Below are positions 25,350-34,275 of a stretch of DNA of 64,000 bases, in pieces. The notes beneath the pieces were generated by a model that had not been told where the DNA came from, ran no database searches, and saw only the letters and a program-made list of their open reading frames with translations. This DNA is from Actinacidiphila bryophytorum (GTDB lineage Bacteria > Actinomycetota > Actinomycetes > Streptomycetales > Streptomycetaceae). A program made the translations under genes and the position numbers. The stretch covers positions 310,001-374,000 of the forward strand of contig NZ_JAFFIX010000005.1 of the NCBI RefSeq assembly GCF_016916835.1, written 5' to 3'. Every line of letters begins with the position of its first letter. The first letter of the stretch is position 1.

Positions 25350-25443
25350 CAGTCACTCCCGTCCGGTTCCTCGGCGTCCTCCCGGCCCCCTTCGATCCCT
25401 CCGGCCCGCCGCCCTGCTTGCTTCCATTGTCCCCGCCCGGCGG

Positions 25444-25734
25444 TCAGCCCGACGCGGAACCGCTCCCGGTGGCGCTTTCCGCACTGCCGTTCTGGTCGCC
25501 GCCGGCGCCGGGCCGGTCGACCAGCTCGATCCGGTCCACCGCGTTGCACCAGCGGCAGCGCACCGACTCCACGGTCTCGGCCAGCACCTCGGTCTCCTCG
25601 ACCGACGGCTCACCGCCGAGGTCGAGGTGGACGTACTCCACGACCCGCGAGGAGCGGGTCACGTCGAAACGGGTCAGGTTTCCGCACAGGGTGCAGCGCC
25701 ATCGCGTCGTCGCGGTCGGCAGCGGAACCGGCAT
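25444..25734 (-). CDS. Small zinc-ribbon protein, function unknown
   Basis: A 96-residue protein with two CxxC knuckles (C14/C17 in CTLCG and C60/C63 in CRWC), a pattern that binds one zinc ion. The ATG at 25734 is selected because GGAAGAGG lies eight bases upstream; an earlier ATG 17 codons upstream has no such site. The C-terminal 20 residues are Gly/Ser-rich and disordered. It is transcribed divergently from the rhomboid gene. Confidence 0.7.
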   Translation of the reverse strand: MPVPLPTATTRWRCTLCGNLTRFDVTRSSRVVEYVHLDLGGEPSVEETEVLAETVESVRCRWCNAVDRIELVDRPGAGGDQNGSAESATGSGSASG

Positions 25735-25861
25735 CGCGGGTACCTCTTCCTCTGGGGTCCACCGTGGGACGTGCGTCCCGGTCACCCTAAGGCCTCGGAG
25801 GTCCGGCGCGCTGCGGCGAGGCGGCCTATGTCCGTTACGACCGCTGCGTCATGATCAGTGC

Positions 25862-26641
25862 ATGGTCATCCCGGTGTACGACAAGAACCCGGTCCGCCGT
25901 ACGCCGGTCGTCACGTACGGGCTGATCGCCGTGTGCACCGCGGTCTTCCTGCTCGGGCCGCTGTCGGGTTTCACCCCGGTGTACGGCACCGGGCACCGCC
26001 TGGCGTGCGAGCAGGCGCTGTACTTCGACCGCTGGGGCGTCATCCCCGCCGAGCTGGTGCACGGCCGCCTCCCGCCCGCGGGCCTGCCGCTGCCCGCCGG
26101 GTGCCACGCGCCCGCCTCCTACGGCAAGGTGCCCTTCCTGTCCGTCCTCACCTCGATGTTCCTGCACGGCAGCTGGCTGCACCTGATCGGCAACATGCTC
26201 TTCCTCTACGTCTTCGGCGACAACGTCGAGAACCGCATGGGCCGGGTGCGCTTCGCCCTCTTCTACCTGGCCGCAGGGTGCCTCGCCACGTACGGCTTCG
26301 CCTTCGCGCACGCCGACGACACGCAGAGCCTGGTCGGTGCGTCGGGGGCGATCTCCGGGGCGCTCGGCGCCTACCTCTACCTCTATCCCAAGGCCCGGGT
26401 GACCAGCCTCTTCCCCTTCCTCTTCTTCGTCCCGCTGCGCTTCCCCGCGTGGCTCGTACTCGGCTTCTGGTTCGTGCTGCAGTGGTTCGCCGCGCAGACC
26501 GCGGCCGGCGGCCCGGGGGTGGCCTACCTGGCGCACGTGGTCGGCTTCGCCTTCGGCTTCTGCTGGGCGTGGGCCTGCTATCGCCCCAGGTCTAAGCTGG
26601 GCGTCGTTGCCGGGACGACCCAAGGAGACGCTCAGCCGTGA
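25862..26641 (+). CDS. Rhomboid family intramembrane serine protease
   Basis: A 259-residue membrane protein with six or seven hydrophobic segments. Rhomboid features are HGSWLHLIGNMLFLYVFGDNVENRMG (the conserved HxxxN half), GASGAISG with the catalytic Ser, and AHVVGFAFG with the catalytic His. It cleaves membrane-embedded substrates. The ATG at 25862 opens the first hydrophobic segment after a short cytoplasmic tail. Its stop overlaps the start of the next gene by GTGA, so the two are coupled. Confidence 0.88.
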   Translation: MVIPVYDKNPVRRTPVVTYGLIAVCTAVFLLGPLSGFTPVYGTGHRLACEQALYFDRWGVIPAELVHGRLPPAGLPLPAGCHAPASYGKVPFLSVLTSMFLHGSWLHLIGNMLFLYVFGDNVENRMGRVRFALFYLAAGCLATYGFAFAHADDTQSLVGASGAISGALGAYLYLYPKARVTSLFPFLFFVPLRFPAWLVLGFWFVLQWFAAQTAAGGPGVAYLAHVVGFAFGFCWAWACYRPRSKLGVVAGTTQGDAQP

Positions 26642-26919
26642 TCACCGCGATCGTGCTCATCAAGACCACCGTGGACCGGATCCCGGAGATCGCCGAGGCG
26701 ATCGCCGCGCTGGACCACGTCAGCGAGGTGTACTCGGTGACCGGCACCTACGACCTGGTCGCCCTGGTGCGGGTGGCCCGGCACGACGACCTGGCGGACA
26801 TCATCCCGGGCCGGATCAGCAAGATCCCCGGCGTCGAGGTGACCGACACCCACGTCGCCTTCCGCACCTACTCCCAGCACGACCTGGAGGCGGCTTTCGC
26901 GATCGGCCTGGACTCCTAG
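26638..26919 (+). CDS. Stand-alone Lrp/AsnC ligand-binding (RAM) domain protein
   Basis: A 93-residue protein that is only the regulatory RAM domain of Lrp/AsnC regulators (ITAIVLIKTTVDRIPEIAEA..., then VTGTYDLVALVRV and the C-terminal VTDTHVAFRTYS strand). No helix-turn-helix is present. Such stand-alone proteins oligomerise and bind amino acids. The GTG start overlaps the rhomboid stop codon, so the two are translated together. What they share functionally is unknown. Confidence 0.85.
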   Translation: MITAIVLIKTTVDRIPEIAEAIAALDHVSEVYSVTGTYDLVALVRVARHDDLADIIPGRISKIPGVEVTDTHVAFRTYSQHDLEAAFAIGLDS

Positions 26920-26940
26920 ACTCCTGGCCCGCCTGCTCCC

Positions 26941-28308
26941 CTAAGCGGAAGGCGCGGGCACGCAGCGGCCGTTCCGGGTGTGGTAGGTCCACGAGGCGCC
27001 CTCGCGGACCAGCGTGGCCAGGGCCTCGACGAAGCGCGTGACGTGCTCGGGCGGGGTGCCGGCGCCGAAGCTGATGCGGACGGCGTTGAAGGACAGGTCC
27101 TCGGGCGAACCGCAGGCCCCCGGGTCCTCGGGACGGCCGCCCAGCAGGTGCTTGACCAGCGGGTGCGCGCAGAAGAGCCCGTCGCGCACACCGATGCCGT
27201 GCTCCGCGGACAGCGCCGCCGCCAGATGGGAGCTGTTCCAGCCGCTCACGACGAAGCTGAGCACCCCGACCCGGTCGGCGTCGGCGCCGAAGAGGGACAG
27301 CACCCGCACCTGGGGGATCTCGGCGAGCCCGTCCCGCAGCAGGGTGAGCAGCTGCGCCTCGTGCTCGTCCAGCCGGTCGAAGCCCGCCTCGGTCAGCGCC
27401 TTGCAGGCGGAGGCGATGGCGTACGCCCCGATGACGTTCGGCGACCCGGCCTCGTGCCGGGCGGCGGCCGACTCCTGCCACTCGGCCTCGACTTCGCCGT
27501 CGGCCCGGCGCACCACCGTACGGGTGGCGCCGCCGCCGGCCAGGTAGGGCTCGGCGTCGCGCAGCCAGTCGGGGCGGCCCGCGAGGACGCCGGCGCCGAA
27601 GGGCGCGTAGAGCTTGTGGCCGGAGAAGGCAACCCAGTCGACGTCGAGTTCGCCGATGTCCACCGCCCGGTGCGGTACGAGCTGTGCGGCGTCCAGCACG
27701 ATACGGGCGCCGTGCCGGTGCGCCGCCGCGGCCAGTTCACGGACCGGCCACAGCTCCCCGGTCACGTTGGACGCGCCCGTGGCGCACACCAGCTTGGGTC
27801 CCTTGGGCGCCCCGTGCAGCGCCACGTCGAGCGCGGCGACCGCCTGCTCCGGCGTACGGGGCGCCGCAAGACAGGTCACCCGGGCGCCCTTCGCCCGCTG
27901 CCAGGGCAGCAGCGCCGCATGGTGCTCGGTCTCGAAGACGAAGACCTGCGTGCCCTCCGGCAGTGCGGCGGCCAGCAGGTTCAGCGAGTCGGTGGTGGAC
28001 CGGGTGAAGACCACCTCGTCGGTGGGCCGGCAGCCGAGGAAGCCGGCGACGGTGGCCCGGCTCTGCTCGAACAGCTCGGTGGACAGCTGCGACAGGTACC
28101 CGGCACCGCGGTGCACGCTGCCGTAATAGGGGGCGTACGCGGCCACGTCGTCCCACACCCGCTGGAGCGCGGGCGCGCTGGCGGCGTAGTCGAGGGCGGC
28201 GTAGGTGACTTCACCACCGGTGACCAGCGGCACGGTCACGTCCCGGCCGAGCACCGGAAGCGGCGGGAGGTCGCAGGTCACGGGGTTGCCGGCGAGGGAA
28301 ACGGTCAT
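26941..28308 (-). CDS. Class V PLP aminotransferase, SufS-like cysteine desulfurase family
   Basis: A 455-residue PLP enzyme. The PLP lysine is in AFSGHKLYAP, the phosphate-binding TRSTTDSLN and EHHAALLPW blocks are present, and a cysteine occurs in DGLFCAHPLV, corresponding to the catalytic Cys of group II desulfurases. The ATG at 28308 is preceded by GGAG; the frame stays open through the leader without a better start. A SAM-IV-type riboswitch in the leader (28500-28597) ties expression to S-adenosylmethionine. The enzyme may release sulfur from cysteine or act on another sulfur amino acid; the riboswitch favours a role in the methionine/cysteine cycle. Confidence 0.78.
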   Translation of the reverse strand: MTVSLAGNPVTCDLPPLPVLGRDVTVPLVTGGEVTYAALDYAASAPALQRVWDDVAAYAPYYGSVHRGAGYLSQLSTELFEQSRATVAGFLGCRPTDEVVFTRSTTDSLNLLAAALPEGTQVFVFETEHHAALLPWQRAKGARVTCLAAPRTPEQAVAALDVALHGAPKGPKLVCATGASNVTGELWPVRELAAAAHRHGARIVLDAAQLVPHRAVDIGELDVDWVAFSGHKLYAPFGAGVLAGRPDWLRDAEPYLAGGGATRTVVRRADGEVEAEWQESAAARHEAGSPNVIGAYAIASACKALTEAGFDRLDEHEAQLLTLLRDGLAEIPQVRVLSLFGADADRVGVLSFVVSGWNSSHLAAALSAEHGIGVRDGLFCAHPLVKHLLGGRPEDPGACGSPEDLSFNAVRISFGAGTPPEHVTRFVEALATLVREGASWTYHTRNGRCVPAPSA

Positions 28309-28445
28309 GGCGGGCTCCTGGCACGAAGGCAGGCGACAGCGGCGTGCGCCGGCAGCGGCGCTACGGGGCGGTCGGACGGCAGCGGAGTGGGAAAGGACCG
28401 GTGCACTGCGGCACCGCGGTACGGCGGAACCGGGGCCGAAAGGCC

Positions 28446-28466
28446 CTATCGCATTCGCTTGCGCAT
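28446..28466 (-). CDS. Possible short ORF in the riboswitch leader (MRKRMR)
   Basis: Six codons and a TAG on the minus strand, preceded by GGGAG at about eight bases. It lies between the SAM-IV aptamer and a GGGCC/GGCCC hairpin. Two of six codons are ATG. It may be a regulatory uORF or chance; nothing in the sequence proves translation. Confidence 0.2.
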   Translation of the reverse strand: MRKRMR

Positions 28467-28499
28467 GGAAGAACTCCCGAGTCCGGCTTGCTGCGAGCC

Positions 28500-28597
28500 T
28501 TGCTGCCCACAGCCCGGTCATCACCCGGGGCACCCCGCCTCGGACGGAGGGTTGCCGGACAGCGAGCCGGGGCCTTTGCGCTGTCACTCGTGACCTG
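28500..28597 (-). promoter_or_regulatory. SAM-IV-type riboswitch upstream of the SufS-like gene
   Basis: On the minus strand, GGTCACGAGTG (from 28595) starts the P1 helix, which closes with GATGACC (28522-28516). Inside are CAGCG...CGCTG (P2) containing the CCCCGG motif, then CCGGCAACCCTCC and GGGGTGCCCCGGGTGA. These are the conserved blocks of SAM-IV aptamers, found in actinobacteria. Binding of S-adenosylmethionine is expected to repress the downstream gene. The 3' limit is set conservatively. Confidence 0.85.
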
Positions 28598-28603
28598 GGA
28601 AGG

Positions 28604-28631
28604 ATTCTGCCACAGGCCGCCGTATGCGCAA
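28604..28631 (-). promoter_or_regulatory. Predicted promoter of the SAM-IV leader
   Basis: On the minus strand, TTGCGC (28631-28626) and CAGAAT (28609-28604) are spaced by 16 nt. The expected start near 28597 is two bases before the P1 helix of the aptamer, which supports it. The -35 overlaps the arm of the trpD terminator hairpin. Confidence 0.4.
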
Positions 28632-28663
28632 GGCGCCGTCCGCAGTGCGGACGGCGCCTTGCG
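28627..28663. terminator. Strong hairpin downstream of trpD
   Basis: A perfect 17-bp stem (28627-28643 with 28647-28663) and a three-base loop (AGT). It lies 17 bases after the trpD stop on the minus strand. No T-run follows, as is usual in streptomycetes. It separates trpD transcription from the riboswitch-controlled gene. Confidence 0.75.
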
Positions 28664-28680
28664 GTGCGAAGGCCCGCAGG

Positions 28681-29739
28681 TCAGGCGTTGGTGGCGGCCG
28701 CCCACCGCTCCAGCGCGGCCGCGGCGGCGCCGGAGTCCAGGGACTGCGCCGCCCGGGCAACTCCCGCCGCCAGCTGGTCCTCCAGGGTGCCCGTGCCCGG
28801 GTGCAGCGCGACCAGCGCGGCGGCCGAGTTCAGCAGCACCGCATCCCGTACCGGGCCGGTCTCGCCGGCCAGCAGCCGGCGGGCGACGTCGGCGTTGTGG
28901 GCGGGGTCGCCGCCGCGCAGAGCCTCGACCGGCACCAGGTCGATGCCGATGTCCCGCGGGTCGAAGGCGTGCTGGGTGACCTTGCCGTCGCCCACCACCC
29001 ACACCTGCGAGGTCGCGGTCGTGGTCAGCTCGTCCAGGCCGTCGTCACCGCGGAAGACCAGCGCGGACGAGCCGCGCTCGGCCAGCACGCCCGCCATGAT
29101 CGGGGCCATGCGGGGATCGGCGACACCGGTCGCCTGCGCACGCACCCGGGCCGGGTTGGTCAGCGGGCCGAGGAAGTTGAAGGTCGTGGCGACCCCCAGC
29201 TCGGCCCGGGCGGTGGCCACATGGCGCAGCGCCGGGTGGAACCGCACCGCGAAGCAGAAGGTGATGCCGGCCTCCTCCGCGACCTGCGCGACCCGCTCGG
29301 GCGTCAGGTCCAGGTTCACCCCGAGGTGGCCCAGCACGTCGCTCGCCCCGCTGGCCGAGGACGCCGCCCGGTTGCCGTGCTTGACGACCTTCGCGCCGGT
29401 GCCGGCGACGACTATCGCGGACATGGTGGAGATGTTCACGGTCTTGGCCCGGTCGCCGCCGGTGCCGACGATGTCCACGGTCTCGCCGGGCACGTCGATG
29501 GTGTTGGCGTGCGCGTACATCGCCCGCACCATGCCGGTGACTTCCTCGACGGTCTCGCCCTTGGCCCGCAGCGCCACCGCGAATCCGGCGATCTGCACGT
29601 CGGTGGCCGCCCCGCGCATGACGGCGTCCATCGCCCATGCCGTGTCCTCGACCCCCAGGTCCCGCCCCGCAATGAGCATCGACAGCACATCGGGCCACGT
29701 CCGCAGCCCACCGCTGCCCGCGGGGTCCGCACCACTCAT
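28681..29739 (-). CDS. trpD: Anthranilate phosphoribosyltransferase
   Basis: A 352-residue enzyme that joins anthranilate and PRPP in the second committed step of tryptophan synthesis. Key motifs are [18 protein letters not shown] (PRPP-binding KTxNIST type), [19 protein letters not shown] and [12 protein letters not shown]. The ATG at 29739 follows GGAGGG at seven bases. It is separate from trpEG (26 kb away) but adjacent to the respiratory operon, as in M. tuberculosis where trpD (Rv2192c) neighbours ctaE-qcrCAB. Confidence 0.95.
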   Translation of the reverse strand: MSGADPAGSGGLRTWPDVLSMLIAGRDLGVEDTAWAMDAVMRGAATDVQIAGFAVALRAKGETVEEVTGMVRAMYAHANTIDVPGETVDIVGTGGDRAKTVNISTMSAIVVAGTGAKVVKHGNRAASSASGASDVLGHLGVNLDLTPERVAQVAEEAGITFCFAVRFHPALRHVATARAELGVATTFNFLGPLTNPARVRAQATGVADPRMAPIMAGVLAERGSSALVFRGDDGLDELTTTATSQVWVVGDGKVTQHAFDPRDIGIDLVPVEALRGGDPAHNADVARRLLAGETGPVRDAVLLNSAAALVALHPGTGTLEDQLAAGVARAAQSLDSGAAAAALERWAAATNA

Positions 29740-29847
29740 GGTCCACCCTCCTGGTGTGTGTAAGGGTCTCAGCGGCCCCAGCCTAGTCGGCTGCCGCCGT
29801 CGGGGGCGCGATGGTTCCGCGGCTCCCCTTACGCAAGGGGGCAACCA

Positions 29848-29978
29848 CCAGGGGCGCGGGGAACGGCGCGCCCAGCCCCCACCGGGGCGCGGGTCGTCAC
29901 CGACCCGAAGGGGCTGTTTCTGTCGGAGACGGACCACCGGCCGGTGGGGGCTGAGCGCGCAGTTCCCCGCGCCCCTTA
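29848..29978. repeat. Intergenic repeat: inverted core pair with conserved middle
   Basis: A core copy at about 29848-29880 (with AACGGCGCG) and an inverted copy at about 29945-29978 flank the middle CGTCACCGACCCGAAGGGGC...CGGACCACCGGCCGGTGG. The unit is about 130 bp and lies between trpD and qcrB, where there is no gene. Confidence 0.85.
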
Positions 29979-29985
29979 AATGCCG

Positions 29986-30031
29986 CCGGGGCCGGTCGGG
30001 CACCCTGCGAAGGGTGACCGGCCGGCCCCGG
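29986..30031. terminator. Hairpin downstream of the qcrCAB-ctaE operon
   Basis: CCGGGGCCGGT and its partner ACCGGCCGGCCCCGG enclose an inner CACCCT/AGGGTG stem, giving a long, slightly bulged hairpin 30 bp after the qcrB stop. Confidence 0.6.
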
Positions 30032-30060
30032 GGGCGTAGGTGCAACGCCAGGACGGCGAG

Positions 30061-31701
30061 TCAGTGGTGGCCGTGGCCGCTCGTGATCTCGTCGTACTCC
30101 TCGACCGTGGGCTTCGGGATCTGGCTGTGCTCGCCGTAGAAGTTGCGGGACAGCCTCGCCCGCACCTTCGTGACCGGGTTGACCTTGCGCTCCACGCCGT
30201 TCTCGTCGACCTCGGGGCCGATCTCCAGCGGCTGGGGCTGCGGGTGCGCGGTCAGGACGTGCAGCTGCTCCTGGTCCAGCGGCTCGTGGACCTCGATGAA
30301 CTCGCCGTGCGGGAGCCGCTTGATGATGCCGGTCTCGCGACCGTGCAGCACCTTGTCGCGGTCCCGGCGCTGCAGGCCCAGGCAGATCCGCTTGGTGGCG
30401 AAGTACGCCAGCGTCGGCAGCACGAAGAAGCCGACCCGCACCGACCAGGTGATCGTCTCGATCGACAGGTGGAAGTGCGTGGCCCACAGGTCGTTGCCGC
30501 CACCGATGAGCAGCGTGAAGTACAGCGTCAGCCAGGCGACACCGAAGCCGGTGCGCACCGGGCGGTTGCGCGGGCGGTCCAGCAGGTGGTGCTCGCCCTT
30601 GTCACCGGTGACCCAGGACTCGATGAACGGGTAGACGGCGATGGCCGCGAGCACCAGCGGGAAGATCATGAGCGGGATGAACACGCCGAGGACCAGGGTG
30701 TGGCCCCAGGCGTTGATCTCCCAGCCTGGCATCACCCGGATCAGGCCCTCGGAGAAGCCCATGTACCAGTCGGGCTGCGCACCGGTGGACACCTGGTCCG
30801 GCCGGTACGGACCCATGGTCCAGATCGGGTTGATGGTGGCGATCGCCGCGATGGCCGCGATGACACCGAAGACCAGGAAGAAGAAGCCGCCGGCCTTCGC
30901 GGTGTAGATCGGGAAGAACGGCATGCCGACCACGTTCTTCTCGGTCTTGCCCGCACCCGGGAACTGGGTGTGCTTGTGGTAGAAGACCAGGATCAGGTGG
31001 GTGACCAGCAGTGCCGCCATGATGCCCGGCAGCAGCAGGATGTGCGCCGAGTAGAAGATCGGCACGAAGTTGTGGCCGGGGAACTCCCCGCCGAACAGGA
31101 ACATCGACAGGTAGGTGCCGATGATCGGCGTGGAGAGGATCGCGCCCTCGGTGAAGCGGACACCGGTGCCGGACAGCAGGTCGTCGGGGAGCGAGTAGCC
31201 GGTGAAGCCCTCGAACATGCCGATGAAGAGCAGCGTCCAGCCGAAGAGCCAGTTCAGCTCGCGCGGCTTGCGGAAGGCGCCGGTGAAGAACACCCGCATC
31301 ATGTGCACGATCATGCCCGCGATGAAGATCAGCGCGGACCAGTGGTGGATCTGCCGGATCAACAGACCGCCGCGGACCTCGAAGCTGATGTGCATCGTGG
31401 ACGCGTAGGCGTCCGACATCCGCACGCCCTGCAGTGGCGCGTACGGGCCGTTGTAGACGACCTCGTTCATGCTCGGGTGGAAGAACAGCGTCAGATACAC
31501 ACCCGTGAGGATGAGGATCGTGAAGCTGTAGAGGCAGACCTCACCCAGCATGAACGACCAGTGGTCGGGGAAGATCTTGCGCAGGTTGGACTTGCCGAGC
31601 TTGTACAGACCGACTCGGCTGTCAGTCCACTCTGCTACGCGCTGTCCGGGGTGTTTGGGGCCTCGCCGAGTGGTCGTCGAGGTCTCTGTCGAAGTACTCA
31701 T
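30061..31701 (-). CDS. qcrB: Cytochrome bc1 complex cytochrome b subunit (QcrB)
   Basis: A 546-residue membrane subunit of menaquinol:cytochrome c reductase. Heme-binding histidines are in MHISFEVRGGLLIRQIHHW (b-type helix B) and the paired helix (SAHILLLPGIMAALLVTHLIL). The Qo-site region PDDLLSGTG replaces the mitochondrial PEWY zone. The long hydrophilic C-terminus is typical of actinobacteria. It starts by overlapping the qcrA stop (ATGA). Quinol oxidation pumps protons and feeds the aa3 oxidase encoded nearby. It is the last gene of ctaE-qcrC-qcrA-qcrB. Confidence 0.95.
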   Translation of the reverse strand: MSTSTETSTTTRRGPKHPGQRVAEWTDSRVGLYKLGKSNLRKIFPDHWSFMLGEVCLYSFTILILTGVYLTLFFHPSMNEVVYNGPYAPLQGVRMSDAYASTMHISFEVRGGLLIRQIHHWSALIFIAGMIVHMMRVFFTGAFRKPRELNWLFGWTLLFIGMFEGFTGYSLPDDLLSGTGVRFTEGAILSTPIIGTYLSMFLFGGEFPGHNFVPIFYSAHILLLPGIMAALLVTHLILVFYHKHTQFPGAGKTEKNVVGMPFFPIYTAKAGGFFFLVFGVIAAIAAIATINPIWTMGPYRPDQVSTGAQPDWYMGFSEGLIRVMPGWEINAWGHTLVLGVFIPLMIFPLVLAAIAVYPFIESWVTGDKGEHHLLDRPRNRPVRTGFGVAWLTLYFTLLIGGGNDLWATHFHLSIETITWSVRVGFFVLPTLAYFATKRICLGLQRRDRDKVLHGRETGIIKRLPHGEFIEVHEPLDQEQLHVLTAHPQPQPLEIGPEVDENGVERKVNPVTKVRARLSRNFYGEHSQIPKPTVEEYDEITSGHGHH

Positions 31702-32768
31702 CCGCGCTCCCAGAAGGCCGGACCGACGGGAACCTCGAAGTCGCTCATCGCAACGAGGTTGCCCTCACCATTGACGCTGATCCGAAGCTGCGGCAGCCGG
31801 TGTCCGGCGGGGCCGAAGATGACCCTGGCCCCGTCGGACAGGTCGAACGTCGACTGGTGGCAAGGGCAGAGTACGTGGTGTGTCTGCTGCTCGTACAGGC
31901 TGACCGGGCAGCCGACGTGCGTGCAGATCTTGGAGAAGGCCACGATGCCCTGGTGCGACCAGTCGAGTTCCTTCTTGTCCTTGATGTCCTCCGGCTTGAG
32001 CCGGACCACCATCAGGGCAGCCTTGGCGATCTGCTGCTGGAAGTCCTCGTCCTCCTCGTTCAGCCCCTCGGGCTGGGCGAAGGTGAGCGAGCCGACCGGG
32101 ATGTCCTCGGGACGCAACGGCTTGTTGGTGTTGGGATTGATCAGCGCCTTGCCCTTGGCCCAGGCGGTGTGCCTGAGCTTGTCCTGCGGCAGCGGGCCCA
32201 TGTCGCGAAGGATCACGACGGCCGACAGCGGGACCAGGGTGAGCGCGCCGAGCATCGTGGTACGGATCAGCTTGCGCCGCCCGAACGCGCTCTCCTTGGC
32301 TCCCTGTACCCACTGCGCCTCGATGTTGGCGCGCAGTTCGTCGTCGGCGTCCGCCCGGTGCCGGTCGTCCGGCATCTCCTCGTCCGACATCAGCGTGCGC
32401 GCCCAGTGCACGGCGCCGGCACCGATACCGATCAGTGCGACGGCCAGAGACAGGCCGAGCGAGAAGTTCAGCGCGCTGACGTGGCCGAGCGGGAAGACGT
32501 AGATGTACTTGTCAACCGGGAAGATCACAAAGCTGGTGATGAAGGCGAGAGTGCCCAGCATCGACAGGGTGAACAGCCCTGCGACGACCCGCTCGGAGTG
32601 CTTGGCCGCCTTCTCGTCGATGTCCTGGCGGCGGAATTCGTGCTCCGGGTGGCCGGGGTTGGCGAACGGGTCGCCGGGGACCGCCGCTTCGGTGCCGTGG
32701 GCACCGTGGGTGGCCGGGAGGTGTTCCTCTGGCTCTGCCATGTCGTTGTGGGATCCGGTTTCGCTCAT
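31698..32768 (-). CDS. qcrA: Rieske iron-sulfur subunit of the bcc complex (QcrA)
   Basis: A 356-residue Rieske protein. Three hydrophobic segments are visible (about 60-80, 95-115 and 175-195), the actinobacterial form. The 2Fe-2S ligands are CTHVGC and CPCHQS, with the two Cys-His pairs in the C-terminal domain. The N-terminal 45 residues are charged. It overlaps qcrC upstream and qcrB downstream by ATGA, so the operon is tightly coupled. Confidence 0.95.
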   Translation of the reverse strand: MSETGSHNDMAEPEEHLPATHGAHGTEAAVPGDPFANPGHPEHEFRRQDIDEKAAKHSERVVAGLFTLSMLGTLAFITSFVIFPVDKYIYVFPLGHVSALNFSLGLSLAVALIGIGAGAVHWARTLMSDEEMPDDRHRADADDELRANIEAQWVQGAKESAFGRRKLIRTTMLGALTLVPLSAVVILRDMGPLPQDKLRHTAWAKGKALINPNTNKPLRPEDIPVGSLTFAQPEGLNEEDEDFQQQIAKAALMVVRLKPEDIKDKKELDWSHQGIVAFSKICTHVGCPVSLYEQQTHHVLCPCHQSTFDLSDGARVIFGPAGHRLPQLRISVNGEGNLVAMSDFEVPVGPAFWERG

Positions 32769-33574
32769 GACTTCTTGGCCTTGGTCGTACGGGCAGCGAC
32801 CCAGGTGGCGACGGCGATCAGCGCACCGATGCCGAAGATGTAGGCGAACAGCCCCTCGGGCACCGGGCCGAGGCTGCCGAGCGTGAAGCCGCCCGGGTTC
32901 TTGCTGTCAGCGGTGTCGACGGCCTGCAGGTACGCGATGATGTCGGCCTTGGCCTGCGACGGCATCGTGGTGTCGGGGAAGGACGGCATGTTCTGCGGGC
33001 CGGTCTGCATGGCCTCGTAGATGTGCTTGGGGTCGACGCCCTTGAGCGTCGGCGCGTACTTCCCGTCGGTGAGGGCGCCGCCCTTGCCGACGAAGTTGTG
33101 GCACTGCGAGCAGTTGGTGCGGAACAGCTCGCCGCCCTTGGCCGAGTCGCCGCCCGCCGGGTCGTACTGGTCGGCGTTGGGGGTCACGGGGCCGGGGCCG
33201 AGCGAGGCGATGAACGCCGCCAGCTGGTCGATTTCCGCCTGGGTGTACTGCCCGGGCTTCTTCTGGATCTGCGGGCCGGGCTGCTGCGCGGGCATCCGGC
33301 CGGTGCCGACCTGGAAGTCCACCGCCGCGGACCCGACGCCCACGAGGCTGGGGCCGTCCGAGCTCCCCTGGCCGTGCGCGCCGTGGCAGCTGGCACAGCC
33401 GACCGAGAACAGCTTCTTGCCCTCGGTGATCTGGATGGACTGGGACGAGTCGTCGGCCTGCGCCTTGGGCGCCGGCGCGAGTGCGGCGTACAGCCCCCCG
33501 GTGGCCGCCAGCGCGAAGAGTAGGACGACAAGCGCCGCCAGCGGGTGGCGTCGTCGTGCGGAGAGCTTTTTCAC
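32765..33574 (-). CDS. qcrC: Diheme cytochrome c subunit of the bcc complex (QcrC)
   Basis: A 269-residue c-type cytochrome with two CXXCH heme sites (CASCH and CSQCH), an N-terminal signal/anchor and a C-terminal hydrophobic segment. In actinobacteria this diheme cytochrome replaces soluble cytochrome c and transfers electrons directly to the aa3 oxidase (supercomplex). Methionine ligands are likely in GRMPAQQ and NMPSFPD. The stop overlaps qcrA by four bases. Confidence 0.95.
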   Translation of the reverse strand: MKKLSARRRHPLAALVVLLFALAATGGLYAALAPAPKAQADDSSQSIQITEGKKLFSVGCASCHGAHGQGSSDGPSLVGVGSAAVDFQVGTGRMPAQQPGPQIQKKPGQYTQAEIDQLAAFIASLGPGPVTPNADQYDPAGGDSAKGGELFRTNCSQCHNFVGKGGALTDGKYAPTLKGVDPKHIYEAMQTGPQNMPSFPDTTMPSQAKADIIAYLQAVDTADSKNPGGFTLGSLGPVPEGLFAYIFGIGALIAVATWVAARTTKAKKS

Positions 33575-33654
33575 GGATTACCCCGGTGTCAGGATCTCTT
33601 GTGTCGATGCTTCGGGTTGTGCCTGTCCGGCACCGTGCTGCGGTACGCGACCGA

Positions 33655-34275
33655 CTACTTGATCAGGTAGATCGTGGCGAAGAGGCCGATCCAGACGACA
33701 TCGACGAAGTGCCAGTAGTAGGACACGACGATGGCTGCGGTGGCCTGCTGGTGGGTGAAGCGCTTGGCCGCGTACGTACGGCCGAGCACCAGCAGGAACG
33801 CGATCAGACCACCCGTCACATGCAGTCCGTGGAAGCCGGTGGTCAGGTAGAACACCGAACCGTACGGGTCGGAGCTCAGCGAGATCCCGTCCTTCTTGAC
33901 CAGGTTCGTGTACTCGAAGATCTGCCCGCCGATGAAGACCGCGCCCATCACGAACGTCACGATGAACCACGAGCGCAGCTTCTTCACGTCGCCGCGCTCG
34001 GCGGCGAAGACGCCCATCTGGCAGGTGAAGGAGGAGAGCACCAGGATCGTGGTGTTCGTCGCGGAGAACGGCACGTTCAGCGCATCGGCGTGTTCCTTCC
34101 AGAAATCGGCACCCGTGACCGACCGAAGGGTGAAGTACATCGCGAAGAGGGCCGCGAAGAACATCAGCTCGGAACTCAGCCAGATGATGGTTCCGACGCT
34201 GGTGAGGTTCGGCCGGTTGACCGACGGGTGCGCGTGCCCGGTTTCTACTGCTGTTGCTGTCGCCACGTCCGACAT
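33655..34275 (-). CDS. ctaE: Cytochrome c oxidase subunit III (CtaE)
   Basis: A 206-residue membrane subunit of aa3 oxidase with five hydrophobic segments and the family motif [11 protein letters not shown] plus [14 protein letters not shown] at the C-terminus. It is separated from the qcrC gene by 80 bp, so the four genes probably form one transcript. A second cta cluster (ctaCDF) lies 2 kb away. Start ATG at 34275. Confidence 0.94.
   Translation of the reverse strand: MSDVATATAVETGHAHPSVNRPNLTSVGTIIWLSSELMFFAALFAMYFTLRSVTGADFWKEHADALNVPFSATNTTILVLSSFTCQMGVFAAERGDVKKLRSWFIVTFVMGAVFIGGQIFEYTNLVKKDGISLSSDPYGSVFYLTTGFHGLHVTGGLIAFLLVLGRTYAAKRFTHQQATAAIVVSYYWHFVDVVWIGLFATIYLIK

Noticed and set aside
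28309-28587. N-terminal extension of the SufS-like protein (93 extra residues)
   Set aside because: The frame is open, but it lies over the riboswitch and leader, and the ATG at 28308 has a proper ribosome site.
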